A DNA stretch of 64,000 nt. Source: Bacillota bacterium. Its GTDB lineage: Bacteria; Bacillota; UBA4882; UBA8346. Where the stretch lies: assembly GCA_023415835.1 (NCBI GenBank), contig JAEZJK010000003.1, forward strand, positions 1 through 64,000, given 5' to 3'. Positions 52,215 through 61,108 of the stretch are shown here, in pieces (position 1 is the first letter of the stretch; each line of letters begins with the position of its first letter). The notes below the pieces were generated by a model, which had not been told where the DNA came from, searched no databases, and was given only the letters and a program-made list of their open reading frames with translations. Position numbers and translations under genes: made by a program.

Positions 52215-53246
52215 TTATAATGTTTCTAAAATGGTTTGAGGAATTTTATCGAGCGGGACCACTTTTATGGCCGCTCCTATTTTGATAGCTTCTCTCGGCA
52301 TTCCAAATACTACACAGCTGGCTTCATCTTGGGCTATAGTAAAAGCGCCTGCGTCTTTCATCTCCAGTAATCCTTTAGCGCCGTCCTGACCCATTCCAGT
52401 CATTATGACACCTACCGAATTCAGCCCGGCTGATTCGGCTACCGATTTGAACAACACTTCCACAGAAGGCCGTTGGTGATAAACCGCAGGTCCATCCTTA
52501 ATTTCCACATTGTATTGGGAATTGCTTCTTTTTAAAGTCATATGTTTATTACCAGGAGCGATTAAAACCCTCCCCGGTATTGCCATATCTCCGTCTTCGG
52601 CTTCTTTAACCTCCAGTTTGCATAAGCCATTCAACCGTTCTGCAAAAGCTTTGGTAAAAACCTCCGGCATATGTTGGACTATCAATATCGGAGGCATATT
52701 GACCGGTAGATTGATTAATACTTCCTTAATTGCTTCCGTGCCGCCGGTTGAAGCACCGATGGCGATAACTTTATTGGTTGATCTTAAAAATGTACGGTTA
52801 AAACCTATTTCTTGATTTGATACCGATGGCGCGCTGGGTTTAAAATACTTGACCTTAGCCGCGGCCTTGATTTTATCAATTAATTGTCCGCTCATATCAT
52901 GGAAGGTGTTGGAAGAGTTCGGTTTTGCAAATACATCGACGGCGCCCAATTCCAGGGCTTTTAAGGCCACGGCGCAACCTTCCTTTGCTAAAGAACTGAC
53001 AATAATTACTGGCATTGGGTAATAGTTCATTAATTTTTCTAAGAAGGTAAACCCATCCATCCGCGGCATCTCTATATCCAAAAGCAAAACATCCGGATGG
53101 AGATGCAAAATTTTGTCCCGGCCGATATATGGATCCGGTGCGCCTCCGACCACCTCTATCCCGGGATCCCGGGCTAGTTCTCGTGTTAAAATCTTGCGGA
53201 TCATCGGTGAATCGTCAACAATCAATACTTTGATAATCTTTTCCAT
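52215..53246 (-). CDS. cheB: Chemotaxis protein-glutamate methylesterase CheB (copy 1)
   Basis: It has 343 residues. The receiver domain (about 1-125) has VLIVDDSPMIRKILTREL, phosphorylation aspartate LLLDIEMPRMDG and VSSLAK. The methylesterase domain (about 155-343) has IGASTGGTEAIKEVL with the catalytic serine, VQHMPEVFTKAFAERLN with histidine, and IMTGMGQDGAKGLLEM with aspartate. It is a close paralogue of the CheB at 59.6-60.6 kb. It ends a run behind two CheX-like genes. Confidence 0.95.
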   Translation of the reverse strand: MEKIIKVLIVDDSPMIRKILTRELARDPGIEVVGGAPDPYIGRDKILHLHPDVLLLDIEMPRMDGFTFLEKLMNYYPMPVIIVSSLAKEGCAVALKALELGAVDVFAKPNSSNTFHDMSGQLIDKIKAAAKVKYFKPSAPSVSNQEIGFNRTFLRSTNKVIAIGASTGGTEAIKEVLINLPVNMPPILIVQHMPEVFTKAFAERLNGLCKLEVKEAEDGDMAIPGRVLIAPGNKHMTLKRSNSQYNVEIKDGPAVYHQRPSVEVLFKSVAESAGLNSVGVIMTGMGQDGAKGLLEMKDAGAFTIAQDEASCVVFGMPREAIKIGAAIKVVPLDKIPQTILETL

Positions 53247-53333
53247 AAATTATACCTACATTCATAAACCGGACGAGCCGGAAATTAATAAAAATTTTAG
53301 AAATAAAATTCGCTGGGATCTTTATTCGATAGT

Positions 53334-53777
53334 CTACTCCAGGCAATAGATAATCGAAATATATTCGTTAAACAATTGGCAAACCAAGTTATAGGATTTA
53401 GTCCCGCTGAGCATTAAGGATATATCTTCTCCCTTTATTATAATAGAGGGCAACAAAGAAACATTTTTGACGACATTGTATTTGCTAAGGGCTAAGGTGG
53501 CGGTGAATGACATGATTTCACCAAGGCCGGATTTGACGGTCGCATCAAAAGATTCAACGGTGGTTTCGGTCATGAAAGAAGCAATTTTTTCCCCCAATGA
53601 TTTATTTAACTTGAATACGACTTTCCCTTTAAGAACTTCAGTAAAGCTTATCAACACGCAGACCTGTTCTTCAAATGGCACAGAAAATTCAGTCGTTTCC
53701 GGTGGAAACTGCGGATGCATTCGATAGAGCGTAAATACTTCGGAAATAGATCTAGTAAATGCTTCTTTTAATTCCAT
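53334..53777 (-). CDS. CheX/CheC-like protein, degenerate active site
   Basis: It has 147 residues in a CheX-type fold (FSVPFEEQVCVLISFTEVLK and VSLLPSIIIKGEDISLMLSG). At the helix where CheC/CheX phosphatases have E-x2-N, this protein reads GLGEIMSFTATLAL, with serine in place of asparagine. It may therefore bind rather than dephosphorylate a response regulator. AGGGG precedes the ATG, and it is 4 bp downstream of another CheX-like gene. Confidence 0.75.
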   Translation of the reverse strand: MELKEAFTRSISEVFTLYRMHPQFPPETTEFSVPFEEQVCVLISFTEVLKGKVVFKLNKSLGEKIASFMTETTVESFDATVKSGLGEIMSFTATLALSKYNVVKNVSLLPSIIIKGEDISLMLSGTKSYNLVCQLFNEYISIIYCLE

Positions 53778-53781
53778 GGTG

Positions 53782-54249
53782 TTACACCCCTTCGAATCCG
53801 ATCTCTATTTTTGCTTGCTCATATTCCGCCTTATAAAAACGGGAAACTGATTTTGTTTTCATGATCGTGTTTTCCAAATTCTTCCCGGCAAATATAATTG
53901 GCGGAGTTAACCTCAGATCAAAAAAGGAGAATGCGTTATTGATCGAATTAATGCCGTTACCGCCGACCATATTGATAAACTCGGCGAGACTAAAAAACAT
54001 TTCCTCATCGTTCTCAGCCAGCCCGCCGTTCATGCTCTCAATGATCCTGTTTACCAAACCTTCGTTCATTTCAACCATAATCTGGCCGGTGTTGATTCCA
54101 ACCACGCCAATTACCATCAGATAGTATTTGTCTCCCACAGGTTCCATACTGTCACACCGCATTAATTCCAAGCCAGTCGTTTTGAAAGCGATTTTCAAGA
54201 ACCCATCTTCAATACAATTGCAGAAATAATCCAATTTTTCTTTTTTCAT
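53782..54249 (-). CDS. cheX: CheX-like chemotaxis phosphatase
   Basis: It has about 155 residues from ATG 54249; GTG at 54264 is an alternative. YYLMVIGVVGINTGQIMVEM and SLAEFINMVGGNGINSINNA show the CheX/CheC layout with the catalytic E-x2-N (EFIN) intact. It resembles the partial gene at the window end, with the shared ending EIGFEG. It likely dephosphorylates a CheY-type regulator encoded elsewhere. Confidence 0.78.
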   Translation of the reverse strand: MKKEKLDYFCNCIEDGFLKIAFKTTGLELMRCDSMEPVGDKYYLMVIGVVGINTGQIMVEMNEGLVNRIIESMNGGLAENDEEMFFSLAEFINMVGGNGINSINNAFSFFDLRLTPPIIFAGKNLENTIMKTKSVSRFYKAEYEQAKIEIGFEGV

Positions 54250-54264
54250 CTTGACACAATTCAC

Positions 54265-54576
54265 CTACCACAATCAGATTGATCTGATTTAGATCGAGGA
54301 TAATAGTTTTCTGTTACGTATAGCAAGAGGTTCTCGCTTGTCCTGAAGGGCACGAACACACAAGAGAGTGAGTTGAGTTTAGGCTTACTTAATTTTAGCA
54401 AGATCATGTTTGGCCTCGCTCGCGCCTCGGGCCTCCTCTCTTTTGCCCCTTACCTCCTGCCCTTCACTTGTAAACCCTCGCTAAAGCCCTTACAGACGGG
54501 CTTTAGCGAGGAACAAATGCAAATTGAACAAATTCAAGAACCATCCCAGAGGGACGAATTTCAATTTGCATATTAA
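54265..54576. repeat. Gene-free stretch with two long inverted repeats
   Basis: CCTCGCTAAAGCCC (54476-54489) and GGGCTTTAGCGAGG (54498-54511) pair perfectly over 14 bp with an 8-base loop. Then TGCAAATTGAACAAATTC (about 54518-54535) and GAATTTCAATTTGCA (54556-54570) form a second stem. The segment around 54370-54420 (GAGTTTAGGCTTACTTAATT) is repeated near 56463-56510 in diverged form. No gene is seen. Confidence 0.65.
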
Positions 54577-54945
54577 TCAATCACTTACCAGCCAGTCTTT
54601 GGCTCCTATCTCCGTGTCGAAAGCTTTTACCCTATCTCTTTGAGTTAAAGCGACAACAATGTTATAGGCCACTTGTTGCAAGCCTTTCAAACCGATAACA
54701 GCTGTCTTCTTTTGATATTGAACAGTTTTTTCTTGGGAGTTTTTAAATTTGTTTAAAACCTCCGTGTCAAAACCAAGATTTTGAACGTTGGTCAATGATA
54801 ACACCGAGTTAGGAGGATATTGCATAATTTCATTCTCAATGGCTTGAATAAGCTGGAACGTTTTTTCCTTGGATTCGCTTACAACGGAATAATCGGTATA
54901 AATAATCCCTTTACCTTTATATACAATTTTAGAGAGTCCTTCCAC
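54577..54945 (-). CDS. SpoIIAA/STAS-like protein (copy 1)
   Basis: It has 122 residues from GTG 54945, with AAAGGGGA 8 bases upstream. The pattern KIVYKGKGIIYTDYS, SLTNVQNLGFDTEVLNKFKN, KTAVIGLKGLQQVAYN and a final AFDTEIGAKDWLVSD resembles the SpoIIAA-like/STAS-type alpha-beta fold. It is soluble, with no catalytic residues apparent. It is a paralogue of the gene at 56537-56917. Its place inside a chemosensory cluster suggests a binding or regulatory role. Confidence 0.6.
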   Translation of the reverse strand: MEGLSKIVYKGKGIIYTDYSVVSESKEKTFQLIQAIENEIMQYPPNSVLSLTNVQNLGFDTEVLNKFKNSQEKTVQYQKKTAVIGLKGLQQVAYNIVVALTQRDRVKAFDTEIGAKDWLVSD

Positions 54946-55139
54946 TTAAAATATCCCCTTTCCCTTTTGTAATGAGAACACGAGGTGTGTATGATTGACA
55001 GAATTAGGCGATTTCATAATTCCTTTTTTCTGGCTTCGCATACAATATATTGATAGACTAAAATAAAACCTACACTATATATTGCATGCGAAGATAAATT
55101 TTTGTAATTATGAAACTCGCTCAGAATATTAATTCGGTA

Positions 55140-56309
55140 TCAATCTTTTACATAATTTTTTTCCCTTTGATATTTCGGGTTTTGCGTGCAGTGTACCGCA
55201 AAGTGTTGCTCGGGATCCATCAAATCGCCCAAACACTTGCCGCACCAAATGCATTTATTGATTTTTTCACCGGTAACCGATTTCTTGACAAAGCCTTGAT
55301 CCGCAAACTGCATTCTTCCATAGCCGACCAGGTCGGTCTTTCCCTCTTTTAAAAGCTCTTCGCCTTTTTCCAGCGAACCGATGAATGCCGCATGAGCTAT
55401 CGGAAGCGAAGTGTACTCTTTCAACTTTTTGGCGGTGTAAGCATATCTTGCTGCCGGCTCCAATTTGGCGGGAAAGTAAATGACCGACGATTCAAAGATG
55501 GTTAAGGATGCGCTGAACATGTCCGCGCCCGCTTTTTCAAGCAAGGGCGTAATCATTTCATAATCATCAGGCACTAAACCGCCATCCACTAATTCGTCGA
55601 CACTGAGGCGAACGTCGATGATAACACTGTTCCCTAATGTTTTACGGATCGCTTCAATGATTTCAACCACTATCCGGCACCGGTTTTCGACCGAACCCCC
55701 GTATTCATCGGTCCGTTTGTTAGTATAGGGAGACAAGAAGTTAGACAATAAATAACCGTGGGCGGCATGTACCTGTAGGATTTTATATCCGGCTTCAGCC
55801 GCCAAAACCGCGCCATTGACAAAGTCATTTTTTACTCTCCGAATATCATCCGCGTCCATTACTTTTATTTGATAATTTGGATCGCATTGAGAGGATACCG
55901 GGCAGGGGATATTGCTTGGCGCTAAAATAGGCTTGCCGGTAAAAGTGGTCACCGATTGCCTGCCGAAATTCATCAATTGAATCGCCGGTATAGCGCCCCA
56001 GGCTTCTATCTCCCGACAGAGTTTCCGATTGCTTTCCATATGCCGTTTATCATAGATGCCCATGATATATTCAAACCGAAGCGAATCCGGCGATACGGTG
56101 GCGGCCCCGGTATAAACAATCCCGCACCCGTTTTCCGCAAGGCTCACATAATAATCATGCAATTTGTCCGAAACCGAACCGTCCTTATTGGCCCAGTTAA
56201 AGCCCCAGGGAGGGAAGAAAATGCGATTTGGAATAATCAAGTTGCCGATTTTCATGGGACTAAACAAGAGCGGATATTTTTCTCTACCTTTTCCATTTAT
56301 CTCCAGCAT
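55140..56309 (-). CDS. Old Yellow Enzyme-family NADH:flavin oxidoreductase with C-terminal Cys cluster
   Basis: It has 389 residues. PLLFSPMKIGNLIIPNRIFF opens the FMN barrel, HAAHGYLLSNFLSPYTNKRT has the His-x2-His substrate site, and DEYGGSVENRCRIVVEII and YGRMQFADQGFV complete the barrel. The C-terminus has CIWCGKCLGDLMDPEQHFAV then HCTQNP (C-x2-C-x2-C-x13-C), the iron-sulfur motif of 2,4-dienoyl-CoA reductase-type enzymes. The second flavin/NAD domain is absent, so electrons must come from a partner. It sits between two SpoIIAA-like paralogues. Confidence 0.87.
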   Translation of the reverse strand: MLEINGKGREKYPLLFSPMKIGNLIIPNRIFFPPWGFNWANKDGSVSDKLHDYYVSLAENGCGIVYTGAATVSPDSLRFEYIMGIYDKRHMESNRKLCREIEAWGAIPAIQLMNFGRQSVTTFTGKPILAPSNIPCPVSSQCDPNYQIKVMDADDIRRVKNDFVNGAVLAAEAGYKILQVHAAHGYLLSNFLSPYTNKRTDEYGGSVENRCRIVVEIIEAIRKTLGNSVIIDVRLSVDELVDGGLVPDDYEMITPLLEKAGADMFSASLTIFESSVIYFPAKLEPAARYAYTAKKLKEYTSLPIAHAAFIGSLEKGEELLKEGKTDLVGYGRMQFADQGFVKKSVTGEKINKCIWCGKCLGDLMDPEQHFAVHCTQNPKYQREKNYVKD

Positions 56310-56345
56310 TTAAATTCCTCCTCAAATCTTATGGATAGGTTTGTT

Positions 56346-56411
56346 TTAATCATCGCTTGCCAGCCATTCTTTGGCCTCTGTCTCCGAGTCGAAAGCCCTT
56401 ACCTTATCTTT
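56346..56411 (-). pseudogene. C-terminal remnant of a third SpoIIAA-like paralogue
   Basis: Twenty-one codons and a stop read KDKVRAFDSETEAKEWLASD. This matches the C-termini RDRVKAFDTEIGAKDWLVSD and HNTKAFDTEEEAKEWLVKD of the flanking intact paralogues. Upstream sequence runs into a CTCCCTCTC/GAGAGGGAG hairpin (56426-56453) rather than more of the gene. Confidence 0.72.
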
Positions 56412-56425
56412 TTATAAAGAGGTCT

Positions 56426-56453
56426 CTCCCTCTCTTTCCAAATAGAGAGGGAG
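56426..56453. repeat. Perfect hairpin CTCCCTCTC/GAGAGGGAG
   Basis: A 9-bp perfect stem with a 10-base loop abuts the SpoIIAA-like remnant at 56346-56411. No U-tract follows on either strand. Confidence 0.55.
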
Positions 56454-56536
56454 TGTCACAAAAGGGTGAGTTAAGTTTACTTACTTAATTTTTGCAAGAT
56501 AATACCTGGCCTTTGCTGTTGCTTCTTGCTTCATAA

Positions 56537-56917
56537 TCAATCCTTCACCAGCCACTCCTTGGCTTCCTCTTCGGTATCGAACGCTTTGGTATTATGATTA
56601 GCTAAACCGATAACGAAATTGTAACCCGCTTTGGCAAGTCCTTTTACCCCGACAATAGCTGATTTCTTCATATAGGGACTAACTTTATCCATGCTATTTT
56701 TCATAGCGTTCAAAATATCCATGTCAAAGTACATATTTTGAACATTTGTTAATGCCAATAGGGTTTTTGTTGAATATTTTGAATATTCCGCGCTAACAGC
56801 TTTTTCAAGTTCCAATGTTTTTGCTTTTTGAGTGCTTTTATCTTCTGCAAAAGTCATATAATTACCGTAGACAATAGTTTTACCTTTATAGTTAATTATA
56901 GATAGTCCTTCCACCAT
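56537..56917 (-). CDS. SpoIIAA/STAS-like protein (copy 2)
   Basis: It has 126 residues from ATG 56917, with AAGGAGG 8 bases upstream. The longer frame to 57007 is rejected for lack of conservation with copy 1. LSIINYKGKTIVYGNYM, LALTNVQNMYFDMDIL, KKSAIVGVKGLAKAGYNFVI and KAFDTEEEAKEWLVKD align with the copy at 54577-54945. It lies between cheR and the flavoenzyme gene. Confidence 0.62.
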   Translation of the reverse strand: MVEGLSIINYKGKTIVYGNYMTFAEDKSTQKAKTLELEKAVSAEYSKYSTKTLLALTNVQNMYFDMDILNAMKNSMDKVSPYMKKSAIVGVKGLAKAGYNFVIGLANHNTKAFDTEEEAKEWLVKD

Positions 56918-57084
56918 TTGAATTTCCTCCTTCGTTTTTTTGGTATGAGTCACAGCCGTTGAGATGTAAGCAATAAATAATCTTGTTACCGGATTGTCAT
57001 TTACCACGCTCCTTTCACTGTTTTGTTATTCAACCCGTTTCCGGTACATGAATAACCTGAAAGAGAATTTCACCGTCGCTTGCC

Positions 57085-57915
57085 TTATGTTTGGCCCTGC
57101 TTCAGATAAATTGCGGGCTGGACATATTGAAAACTGTGCCGTTTATTGATCAGGGTCTCGGAATGTCCGATAAATAGCAACCCCCCGGGGATTAAAATCT
57201 CATAAAACTTATTGATCAAGTTTTGTTGGACTTCAAGATCAAAATAAATCATAACATTCCGGCAGAAGATCATATCAAAAGTGTCTTTAAAGGAAAAAGC
57301 GTCCATTAGGTTAAACAAACGGAAAGTGATCATCTCTTTTAGAATGGGCTTGATTTCATAAATCTCTTCGGTCCGGTTAAAATAAGTTGTTACGTAATAT
57401 GGATCCATTTCTTTCTTGATACCGTTCAATCGATAATTGCCGGTTTGAGCGGCGGCCAAAGTCCGGCTACTGACATCGGTGGCCAGTATTTTAATGCTAA
57501 TTCCCGGGGGAAGCCATTCCTTCAATATCATCGCTAACGTATATGGTTCTTCTCCGGTTGAGCAACCGGCGCTCCAGATTTTGATCTCGTTATTTCTAGT
57601 TATCCGCCGGTTGGTTTCAAAGATCGATCGCAACTGGCTCCTGATATACTCAAAATGTTTCTTCTCCCGGAAAAAACTGGATTGATGGACGGTCACTTCG
57701 TCAACAAAGTCATTCCAATATTTCGGGTCAGATCCTTTAGTTAAAAGTTCATAAAACAGGTCGTATGAGTCCACGCCATGACGGCGCATTACTTTATCGA
57801 TCCTCGCCTGGAGCATTTCCAATTTGGCCGGAGTAAAATGGATCCCCAGGGCGCGCCGGATCAAGGCGCAATACTTATCAAGAAAATGGCTGCTGACATT
57901 TGGTGTCGGTGTCAT
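57085..57915 (-). CDS. cheR: Chemotaxis methyltransferase CheR
   Basis: It has 276 residues. It methylates receptor glutamates with SAM. The N-terminal helical domain (about 1-85) includes RRALGIHFTPAKLEMLQARI. The SAM domain has IWSAGCSTGEEPYTLAMIL and ILATDVSSRTLAAAQTGNY. MIFCRNVMIYFDLEVQQNLI and GGLLFIGHSETL are also diagnostic. It starts 7 bp after the MCP gene, and no strong RBS is seen before ATG 57915. Confidence 0.96.
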   Translation of the reverse strand: MTPTPNVSSHFLDKYCALIRRALGIHFTPAKLEMLQARIDKVMRRHGVDSYDLFYELLTKGSDPKYWNDFVDEVTVHQSSFFREKKHFEYIRSQLRSIFETNRRITRNNEIKIWSAGCSTGEEPYTLAMILKEWLPPGISIKILATDVSSRTLAAAQTGNYRLNGIKKEMDPYYVTTYFNRTEEIYEIKPILKEMITFRLFNLMDAFSFKDTFDMIFCRNVMIYFDLEVQQNLINKFYEILIPGGLLFIGHSETLINKRHSFQYVQPAIYLKQGQT

Positions 57916-57921
57916 TTGCGT

Positions 57922-59499
57922 CTAAAAGTAATGCGAGTCTTTATCTAGCGGAATCACATCTTCCGGCGAAACGAGCTTGGTTTTTTTGCCTTTTTCCTGA
58001 GGGTTTTTTAAAAGATTTGTAGCGCCAATCATTCCCGGTTTGTCCATCTCTTCTTTTAGGAAGATAGATGTTCCATTTATCAATAATGAAAGCCCCCGGA
58101 TCATCTGTTTCATATTATCGACTTGATTAAGTAATTCTTCGGCGGCCGTAGAGCTTTTTTCGCTATTGGCCACATTTTGTTGAGTCGTTAATTCAATTTG
58201 GTTCATGGCGCCATATACCTGATTAACACCTTCACTCTGCTCCTGGGTGGCGATAGCGATTTCTTCCATCAGCTGACTCACTTTTTTGGATTGTTTGGCA
58301 ATATCGTCTAAGGCCTTTTGGACTTTCCCGGCGACTTGCACTCCTTTACCGGAAAGTTCAATATTGGCTTCAATTATGTCGGTGGTGTCCTTGGCCGCTT
58401 GAGCGCTCCGGTGCGCAAGGTTTCTAACCTCCTCGGCCACTACCGCGAAGCCCATCCCGTATTCTCCGGCCCTGGCTGCTTCGACAGCTGCGTTTAACGC
58501 CAGGATATTGGTTTGAAAGGCAATATCGTCAATTACTTTGATAATTTTAGCAATCTGATCGCTCGATTTTTTAATTTCTTCGATCGAACTCATCATCTCC
58601 TCCATCTCTGAGTTGCCCCGATCCGCCGTTTCAGTTGCTTGTTGCGATAGTTGAGCCGCCTGTTTAGTGTTGGCGGTATTTTGCTGCAACATTGTGGAGG
58701 TCTCTTCCATTATCGAAGAGGTCTCTTCAATGGCCGAAGCTTGCTCGGCGCTCCCACTGGCTAGTTGTTGAGCCGTTTCCGACAACTGGTTGGAAGTATC
58801 CCACACTTGGAGCGAAGTCTCGTTCATACCTTTAATGATCCGGTTGATTGGCTTATTTAAACTTCTGACGGTAACCCAGGTATGGAAAGCGCCGACTATT
58901 ACACTAATCAAAGCCAGTAATACCAAAAGCCGGAGGTTATTATTATTAAACCCGATTGTTCCCGCCTTCGCTTTTTCAATTGTATCAATGTTCAGCTGGT
59001 TATACAGTTCCAAGGTTTTAATCAACTTATCTGTTTCCGGTTCAACTTGTGTAACTATCAATTGGACTGCTTCCTGGTGTTTATTTCTGGTCATGTCAAG
59101 TTCGACAACCTGGCTATTGAGTTTTTGAATGTTCTGCTTGTATTTATCAACCTGAGTACGAAGGTTGCTTTCCTGAGCGCCAGCCGTTAACTTTGACAAC
59201 TTTCCCCAAGCCTGGCCATATTTTGCCCAATCTGCTTCGATCCGGTTCGAGTATTTGATCCTGGTTCCCTGATCCAAAGCGAGCACTACCGTACAGACAT
59301 TCCGGTTCACTTCCTTGATTGATTCCCTCAGGTCATTGATTAAGAGGTCCTTCGTGATATATTCATCCATAAGCGATTTGAATTCCACATTGAACTTAGT
59401 CAAGCTAAATACGGCAACCCCCACCAATAGTACTGAAAACCCTATCCACATGAAGACGTTTAAAACCAAACGCGCGCTAAATTTGACCTTTTTTTTCAT
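57922..59499 (-). CDS. Methyl-accepting chemotaxis protein
   Basis: It has 525 residues from ATG 59499 (GGAGG, 8 bases upstream). TM1 lies at about 11-31 and an extracytoplasmic four-helix 4HB_MCP-type domain at about 32-185. TM2 (LRLLVLLALISVIVGAFHTW) follows, then a short HAMP-like linker. The signalling hairpin contains IDDIAFQTNILALNAAVEAA and FAVVAEEVRNLAHRSAQAAK. It is a class with a standard cytoplasmic tip able to bind CheA and CheW. No CheR/CheB-binding pentapeptide is seen at the C-terminus (it ends LDKDSHYF). Confidence 0.95.
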   Translation of the reverse strand: MKKKVKFSARLVLNVFMWIGFSVLLVGVAVFSLTKFNVEFKSLMDEYITKDLLINDLRESIKEVNRNVCTVVLALDQGTRIKYSNRIEADWAKYGQAWGKLSKLTAGAQESNLRTQVDKYKQNIQKLNSQVVELDMTRNKHQEAVQLIVTQVEPETDKLIKTLELYNQLNIDTIEKAKAGTIGFNNNNLRLLVLLALISVIVGAFHTWVTVRSLNKPINRIIKGMNETSLQVWDTSNQLSETAQQLASGSAEQASAIEETSSIMEETSTMLQQNTANTKQAAQLSQQATETADRGNSEMEEMMSSIEEIKKSSDQIAKIIKVIDDIAFQTNILALNAAVEAARAGEYGMGFAVVAEEVRNLAHRSAQAAKDTTDIIEANIELSGKGVQVAGKVQKALDDIAKQSKKVSQLMEEIAIATQEQSEGVNQVYGAMNQIELTTQQNVANSEKSSTAAEELLNQVDNMKQMIRGLSLLINGTSIFLKEEMDKPGMIGATNLLKNPQEKGKKTKLVSPEDVIPLDKDSHYF

Positions 59500-59587
59500 T
59501 GACGCTACCTCCAATTTATCAATATTTATTTCAATTTACATACTAGAGAAAGACTTATTCCCAAACCTTTGTTTTAGGGTTCGCCGT

Positions 59588-60619
59588 TTATAAATTATCA
59601 ATGATAACTTGTGGAATCCGCTCCAAGGAAACAACCTGGGAAACCGCGCCTATTTCTACTGCTTCTCTGGCTGTCCCGTAAACCATACAACTGGCTTCAT
59701 CTTGGGCGATGGTTATTGCTCCCGCTTCTTTCATATCTAACAGCCCTTGCGCCCCGTCTTTGCCCATCCCGGTTAAGACTACTCCAATAGCGTCCGCGCC
59801 GAAATACATGGCTACCGATCTGAACAGCACTTCAATTGAAGGTCGTTGATGGAGTACCATTGGGCCGTCTTTAACCGCCACCTCATAGCCTTTTTTATTT
59901 TTTTGGAGAACAATGTGTTTATTCCCCGGCGCCAATAATACTTTACCGGCGCATAATAATTCATGGTTCTCCGCTACCTTGACTTCCAAGGAGCAAAGAT
60001 TGCGCATCCGTTCCGCGAAGACTTCTATAAAACAAGCGGGCATATGCTGGACTATCAATATCGGGGGCATTTCGGCCGGAAGGGACGCTAAGATTGAAGC
60101 AATCGCTTCCGTCCCGCCGGTGGAAGCCCCAATGGCGATAACCTTTCTGTTCTCCCTCAGATTTTTGCCGGACGGAACCGCTACCGGGACGACTGCTCCA
60201 TTAAGGAAATTACCAGTATGCTTGATTTGAGTAACCGCTTTGATCTTTTCAATTAGCTGTTCGCACATTTCCTTGACTGAATATGCCGGTCCCGGTTTAG
60301 CAATCACCTCTACCGCCCCTAACTCTAGTGCTCTTAAGGCTATCGCCCCCCCTTCCCTGACCAGTGAACTGACGATAATTACCGGCATAGGGTAATTCTC
60401 CATTAATTGCTCCAGAAACGTCAGCCCGCCCATCTGCGGCATCTCAATATCAAGCAAGATTACATCCGGTTTTAAGGCGCCGATCATCTCACGGGCGATA
60501 AATGCGTCCGCCGCTGTTCCAACCACTTCCAACGACTGATTCTTCGACAATTCCCGGGAAAGAATTTTTCGGACCATCACTGCATCGTCAACTATTAACA
60601 CTTTAATTTTCTGTTCCAT
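59588..60619 (-). CDS. cheB: Chemotaxis protein-glutamate methylesterase CheB (copy 2)
   Basis: It has 343 residues from ATG 60619. This start aligns MEQKIKVLIVDDAVMV with MEKIIKVLIVDDSPMI of copy 1, and earlier ATGs at 60637 and 60628 are alternatives. Receiver aspartate lies in ILLDIEMPQMGG, catalytic serine in IGASTGGTEAIASI, histidine in VQHMPACFIEVFAERM and aspartate in VLTGMGKDGAQGLLDM. The start overlaps cheD by 17 bp. It belongs to the cheA-W-D-B-mcp-R run. Confidence 0.95.
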   Translation of the reverse strand: MEQKIKVLIVDDAVMVRKILSRELSKNQSLEVVGTAADAFIAREMIGALKPDVILLDIEMPQMGGLTFLEQLMENYPMPVIIVSSLVREGGAIALRALELGAVEVIAKPGPAYSVKEMCEQLIEKIKAVTQIKHTGNFLNGAVVPVAVPSGKNLRENRKVIAIGASTGGTEAIASILASLPAEMPPILIVQHMPACFIEVFAERMRNLCSLEVKVAENHELLCAGKVLLAPGNKHIVLQKNKKGYEVAVKDGPMVLHQRPSIEVLFRSVAMYFGADAIGVVLTGMGKDGAQGLLDMKEAGAITIAQDEASCMVYGTAREAVEIGAVSQVVSLERIPQVIIDNL

Positions 60620-61094
60620 TGCATCCATACCAATCATCTTTTCTGATGTCGTGCATTTTATAGATCAAGATCTCTCCGTTACCACTGTTAAAAATGACTT
60701 TCCGTCCAAATTCCCCTCTTATGTCCCTGGTCAATACTTCAATCGGGTATTTTTTCAACAGTTTTTCCGCTGTAATGGCGTTTTCATGGCCAATTCCGGA
60801 TTTATACTTAGGGTGTTCGCCTCCGCCGACAATATGGACTTTTAAGTCTTTCTCATCCGACCCCAATTCCAACAATAATTCAATTAAATGAGGAATCGCC
60901 ACTTGTCCGTATTTTCCACTCCGATTTTTGCTGGAGGCCGAACCATAAATAAAACTGGCTACTCCCCCGAACTTCCGCACGCTGTCCCAGATACACACCG
61001 CCACACATGACCCCAGGACCGTATGTATTAAATGAGGCTCATGGCTGACAAAGATATATCCCGGTTGTAAAAAAAACTTTTTAAACTCTTCCAC
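60603..61094 (-). CDS. cheD: Chemoreceptor glutamine deamidase CheD
   Basis: It has 163 residues from GTG 61094 (AAAGGAG, 9 bases upstream). HTVLGSCVAVCIWDSVRKFG contains the catalytic cysteine (GSCV), KVHIVGGGEHPKYKSGIG and the later DIRGEFGRKVIFNSGNGEI complete the family pattern. The histidine of the Cys-His-Thr triad is at the HTVLG position. CheD also partners CheC-type phosphatases, relevant here because CheX-like genes abound. Confidence 0.94.
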   Translation of the reverse strand: MEEFKKFFLQPGYIFVSHEPHLIHTVLGSCVAVCIWDSVRKFGGVASFIYGSASSKNRSGKYGQVAIPHLIELLLELGSDEKDLKVHIVGGGEHPKYKSGIGHENAITAEKLLKKYPIEVLTRDIRGEFGRKVIFNSGNGEILIYKMHDIRKDDWYGCNGTEN

Positions 61095-61108
61095 AGAATA
61101 TCTCTCCT

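Noticed and set aside
56346..56411. Possible short functional peptide
   Set aside because: It is only the last 21 codons of the SpoIIAA-like family without a start or RBS, so called a remnant.
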